The notes under the pieces were generated by a model. That model was not told the origin of the DNA, did not search any database, and saw only the letters and a list, made by a program, of their open reading frames with translations. From Syncephalis plumigaleata (taxonomy: Eukaryota > Zoopagomycota > Zoopagomycetes > Zoopagales > Piptocephalidaceae), in assembly GCA_025201365.1 (NCBI GenBank), contig JAIXMF010000197.1, positions 1 to 24,676 on the forward strand: DNA of 24,676 bases, written 5' to 3'. The position numbers and the translations under genes are program-made. The number at the start of each line of letters is the position of its first letter. Position 1 is the stretch's first letter. Positions 20,191-24,676 of this stretch are shown piece after piece.

Positions 20191-20328
20191 GTAAATGTAC
20201 GTGTATTCATTGGAATACAATGCCTCTTCTGTTGTTGTGTGCCATTACTTACTACTTTCATTCTAAATAAACATGGTTATAGTAAATATATGTGATATAT
20301 GTGATAATAGGATCAATCAATAGGTTTA
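20191..20328. terminator. Convergent 3' region of DRE2 and TSR1
   Basis: 138 bp between stop codons. On the + strand AATAAA at 20266-20271 lies 76 nt after the DRE2 stop. On the - strand AATAAA overlaps the TSR1 stop (20330-20325). The two transcripts probably terminate within this stretch and may overlap. Confidence 0.5.
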
Positions 20329-23263
20329 TTAAAGTTCCATATCCATGGCATGATCATTATTCTCTTGCTCTTTAGCAGTGGTTACAGTCGACATACTTGC
20401 TATTGATGTACGATCTGTTGTATCACGCCACAATGTCGTATTCCATTTGGGGAATACTCGTTTATAAAGATTCATCATTACTGTATCTTGCTGTTTCATA
20501 GGACCATCGAATGTACACTTCATGTAGCCGTGCGTACCAAGCGACTCCTTGATATGTCCCTGTCGACCATATTTTGTATAGAGTTGAATTGGTTTGAACC
20601 AAAGTACATCCTCTGTAATTGTGTAAGTGAGTAAATCATCGCCATTATTGTTTGTGTTTTACGCTTACCTGGCTGGAAGAACATGTAGCGTACCACCGCC
20701 GACTTCTTATTAACCTTAACCGGATGACCCGATAGAATAATACGCTTAGCAAGGATACGATTGGGTTCGGCATTCATGAATGTACCGGTAGCCACTAGGA
20801 TTGGTTCTATATCATACTCGTAAGCATGGAATAACACGTATATTGTAGCGTGTGCACATCAATTACTTACCATTTGTATTCGGTGATTCTTTGTATAATG
20901 TAATGGGCATTTGTCCAAATTGAATGGGTGCAAACACAGTGGCCACACTCGTTTGATCCATACGCAAGAATCGTTCATACTTGTGAACATGATTGGTGCC
21001 CTTACCGCCAGGTGTATTCTGCGAATAGAGTGGTTGCACGCGGAATCGACGGAAACCACAATGCAATACGAGTGGATCCTTCGAACGGATGGGCTCGGTG
21101 TATTGAGAGTCGCGTGTCACACTAAAGTGAATGACCGACATCTTGTTCTCGTGTTGCATTAGACCGAATACCATCCATGGTCGACGGGTAGATGACGTAG
21201 GCGAATGGACAGCTTCGTTGGCTTCTTGCGCCACCTCTACCGGTACATTAGCGAGTACGAGTGTGATACGCGTGCCAGGTTGAACACCCTCCCTGTGAAT
21301 ATCACTTGTGACACGATGACGCGTACGTCGATAGTCGGCAAACCTATAAATACGACCGTAATCAAGTGGTAGGTTCTCAAATGGATCCCAATAAGAGCGA
21401 CGGAAGTTCTTTAGACCGCGATACCGTTGGAATCTGGTACGTGCCGCCATATGCAATGGTGTATCGACTTCATCTGGGAAATTGACTTCGCTTTGGAATT
21501 CTCGTTGACGAGCTAGATACTCCTTGAGTTGACGATCCTCCTCTTCTGGATCCAAATCCTTAAAACCGGCTAGACTACTCCTATCCTCGAGTGACACCCG
21601 CTCGTATTCCTCGTTGGCCAGTTCATTATCGCTATCGTCTTGTTCGAGTGCTGATGTGTCATGCGTGCCATCTACTTCATCGTGATCGTCATTCTCTTCT
21701 AATCCAGCCATTGAAGCATCATCCTCGTCAGAGTCATCGATATCCTCGTAGTCATCTGATTCGCTAGCATTGCTTTTATCTTCATCGGAATCAACGATCC
21801 AGGCTGCTTGATATGCTGAAGTACCCTTGGGAACGCGTTTCTTTTTATCATCATCCTCTTCACCGTCTACGTGTTCACCGTTTTGTCGTAGTTTGGCCAC
21901 TCGATCCTCAGCCGCTTGCAATTCCTCTTCCGTAGGCCATGTTTGCTCGTTTGACATTAGATCGGGATCATTCTCGGATTGCAACGATTCTTGTTTCTCC
22001 GGATTGGTTGATCTAGGACGGCAATCTCACCCTGTGCATCCATATCCGATTCACGATGTGTGTTGGTACCGGCAGCGGCTGTGCCATTGCCTAATGGTGA
22101 TGTCGCTAATGGACACGAAGGATTTGTTCAATTTGGAAGTTGCCATGATTCTGCAAGTGAACTAGACGATTGGCACTGAAGCGGGCACCCCTCGCGAATC
22201 CTTTACTTTAAGCGAGCCCACCGATGGATTATTCGGATGTGGATTGAATTCCACCTGATCGGCCAACAAATAAGGATGGCTCTCTCGCCAATGAATCGGT
22301 TTCGGTAGTTGGCCCGTTAAACTACGCATGACCACTTGGGCTTCAGCGTCATTATCAGCCGATAGAATACGATCCTGATCGGGGAAGAAGTAGCCGATGA
22401 AGGAGGTGAGCGATTTCTTAATATCATTTCGTTTCTTATGGGCACTTGATCGAGATGCTAAAACAATAATAATATTATACGTTACAAATGATGATGATGA
22501 TGATGATTATGATGAATAGGAATGTGCGTGCCAATTACCTGAACGACATTGACGATACTGGGAACACCTTGCGATTGGATTGCTCGAAGGCAAAGCTCGC
22601 CGAACTGGTCGACTTCCTCTTCGGCAGATAGGAGGAATACACAGAAATCGGCCACCTTTGCCGTATCTAGAATGTCGATAAAGTGACGCGATGGCAATAG
22701 CAATTGTAATGTTTGCTTTTGTCGTTCTGAAGTCAAGTAGATGGATCCAGCTAGATCTTTCTCAGTTGGTGGTGTCACATTCTCGCTACGATAAAGCTGC
22801 CTAACGAATTGCAGCACATCATTATCCTTGCACAATGGAATAACAGCCTAGAACAAGCATAGAACAGTTAACAATGTAATCCAGTCATTATTACTACTAT
22901 ATCATTGATGCTTACCACTATCTTTGGTACTGCATTACGACCTGTAAACAAGCGAGTAAGCGCAACGATAGATTCGCGCTTCTTCTTTTGTTCAAGCTTT
23001 GCTGCATTACGTCTATCGAGTCGACTCTGTTTGCGTAAGGAGGCACCCTTAATAGACTGACGCTGCACTCGACCTAGACAGCAATATCATATGGTTATTT
23101 GAGATGCTTCTTCAACTAGTCCATATATATGTATTGTTATTTGTCTATTAAACTTACCCTTAGATTTCTCGCGTAATTGACCCTTTGAGGCGTGGCGTGA
23201 CTTGAACGGTTTATTCGCCTGCTTTAACGTGGCCCTATGGTGAAATGGCTGATCAGACACCAT
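20329..23263 (-). CDS. TSR1: Ribosome biogenesis factor Tsr1 (six exons, four apparent frameshifts)
   Basis: Assembly factor of the pre-40S particle, a GTPase-like protein related to Bms1. Exons on the - strand: 23263-23158, 23073-22916, 22847-22539, 22457-20871, 20806-20669 and 20612-20329. With four single-base corrections the model is about 861 aa. The N-terminus [13 protein letters not shown] is basic and typical of the family. The middle has [12 protein letters not shown] and GNFQIEQI, then an acidic stretch rich in Asp/Glu and the [20 protein letters not shown] motif. The C-terminus has RILSGHP-like sequence ([20 protein letters not shown]), LWFKP and [11 protein letters not shown]. The frame is lost at the exon 3 donor (22538-22539), at 22200-22201, at 22111-22112 and near 22001-22007. 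Each needs one added base, after which all splice phases agree. Amino acid conservation across the breaks argues for assembly errors. Divergent from KRR1 by 149 bp. Confidence 0.92.
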
Positions 23264-23412
23264 ATTGACAATCGATAACAATAAACGTAAAAGAGAGAAT
23301 ATATATAGTGAAGTAGTATTGAAAATGGATTGATATTCAGCAAAGAAAAAAAAAGAAAAAAATTACTGATTGTTTTCCCTCTTGCCTTTCCTATTACAAT
23401 TGAGAATTGATC
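23264..23412. promoter_or_regulatory. Bidirectional promoter between TSR1 and KRR1
   Basis: Only 149 bp separate the two start codons, so both promoters must overlap. It contains an A-rich tract (23341-23363) and a TATATATA run (about 23301-23308). Both products act in early and late 40S assembly, so joint control is plausible. Confidence 0.6.
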
Positions 23413-24612
<1,200 letters not shown>

Positions 24613-24676
24613 TAGCCGAATCACGATTAGTGTAAACACATATGCTAATGTACCACATCTACTACATGACGCATTT

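Noticed and set aside
22142-22201. Reading the TSR1 break near 22200 as a 45-nt intron (a GTAAAG donor and a TAG acceptor are available)
   Set aside because: The would-be intron encodes, in the shifted frame, a strongly conserved Tsr1 segment ([12 protein letters not shown]). Removing it would delete family sequence, so a missing base is the better explanation.

Overview
This is nuclear DNA of an intron-rich eukaryote, most likely a fungus. The coding genes are cut by many short introns (about 45-75 nt) with GTAAGT-type donors, CTAAC/CTAAT branch sites and TAG acceptors. The gene set (DRS1, DRE2, TSR1, KRR1, a PB1-UBA protein) is purely eukaryotic. Intron size, gene density and the presence of secreted kinase-like proteins suggest an early-diverging (zygomycete-grade) fungus, but that placement is an inference and I hold it loosely.

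The window has two halves with different character. The left half (1 to about 13,600) is plastic and repeat-rich. It carries two paralogous five-exon genes for secreted protein-kinase-like proteins (3826-5088 and 12065-13385). Each lies at the 3' end of a duplicated segment: copy A about 86-5300, copy B about 10012-13600. The duplication includes a long pyrimidine-rich noncoding block, a matching promoter region with TATAAA exactly 113 bp before each ATG, all four intron positions and the 3' flank. Copy A also holds 1.86 kb (about 1303-3162) missing from copy B, with a TCA microhomology at the junction. Between the copies lie a diverged third piece of the pyrimidine-rich block (6240-6480), an AT-rich noncoding fold-back-like element (about 6700-8265) and a degenerate CT-rich satellite-like array (about 8640-9745).

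The right half (13,849 to the end) is compact and conserved. In order it holds a PB1-UBA protein (-), the DEAD-box helicase Drs1/DDX27 (-), the Fe-S assembly protein Dre2/CIAPIN1 (+), the ribosome biogenesis factor Tsr1 (-) and the 5' part of the SSU processome factor Krr1 (+, running off the window). Three of the five act in ribosome biogenesis. TSR1 and KRR1 are divergent across only 149 bp. DRS1 and DRE2 are divergent across 445 bp. DRE2 and TSR1 converge tail to tail.

As written, TSR1 needs four single-base corrections and DRS1 needs one to keep frame. Every one is a base missing in or next to a short homopolymer. This looks like residual consensus errors of a long-read assembly rather than gene decay, but it must be checked. 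The most biologically interesting content is the pair of secreted kinase-like genes, which keep the catalytic Lys, Asp, Asn and Mg-binding Asp but differ in their HxD and DFG-equivalent motifs.
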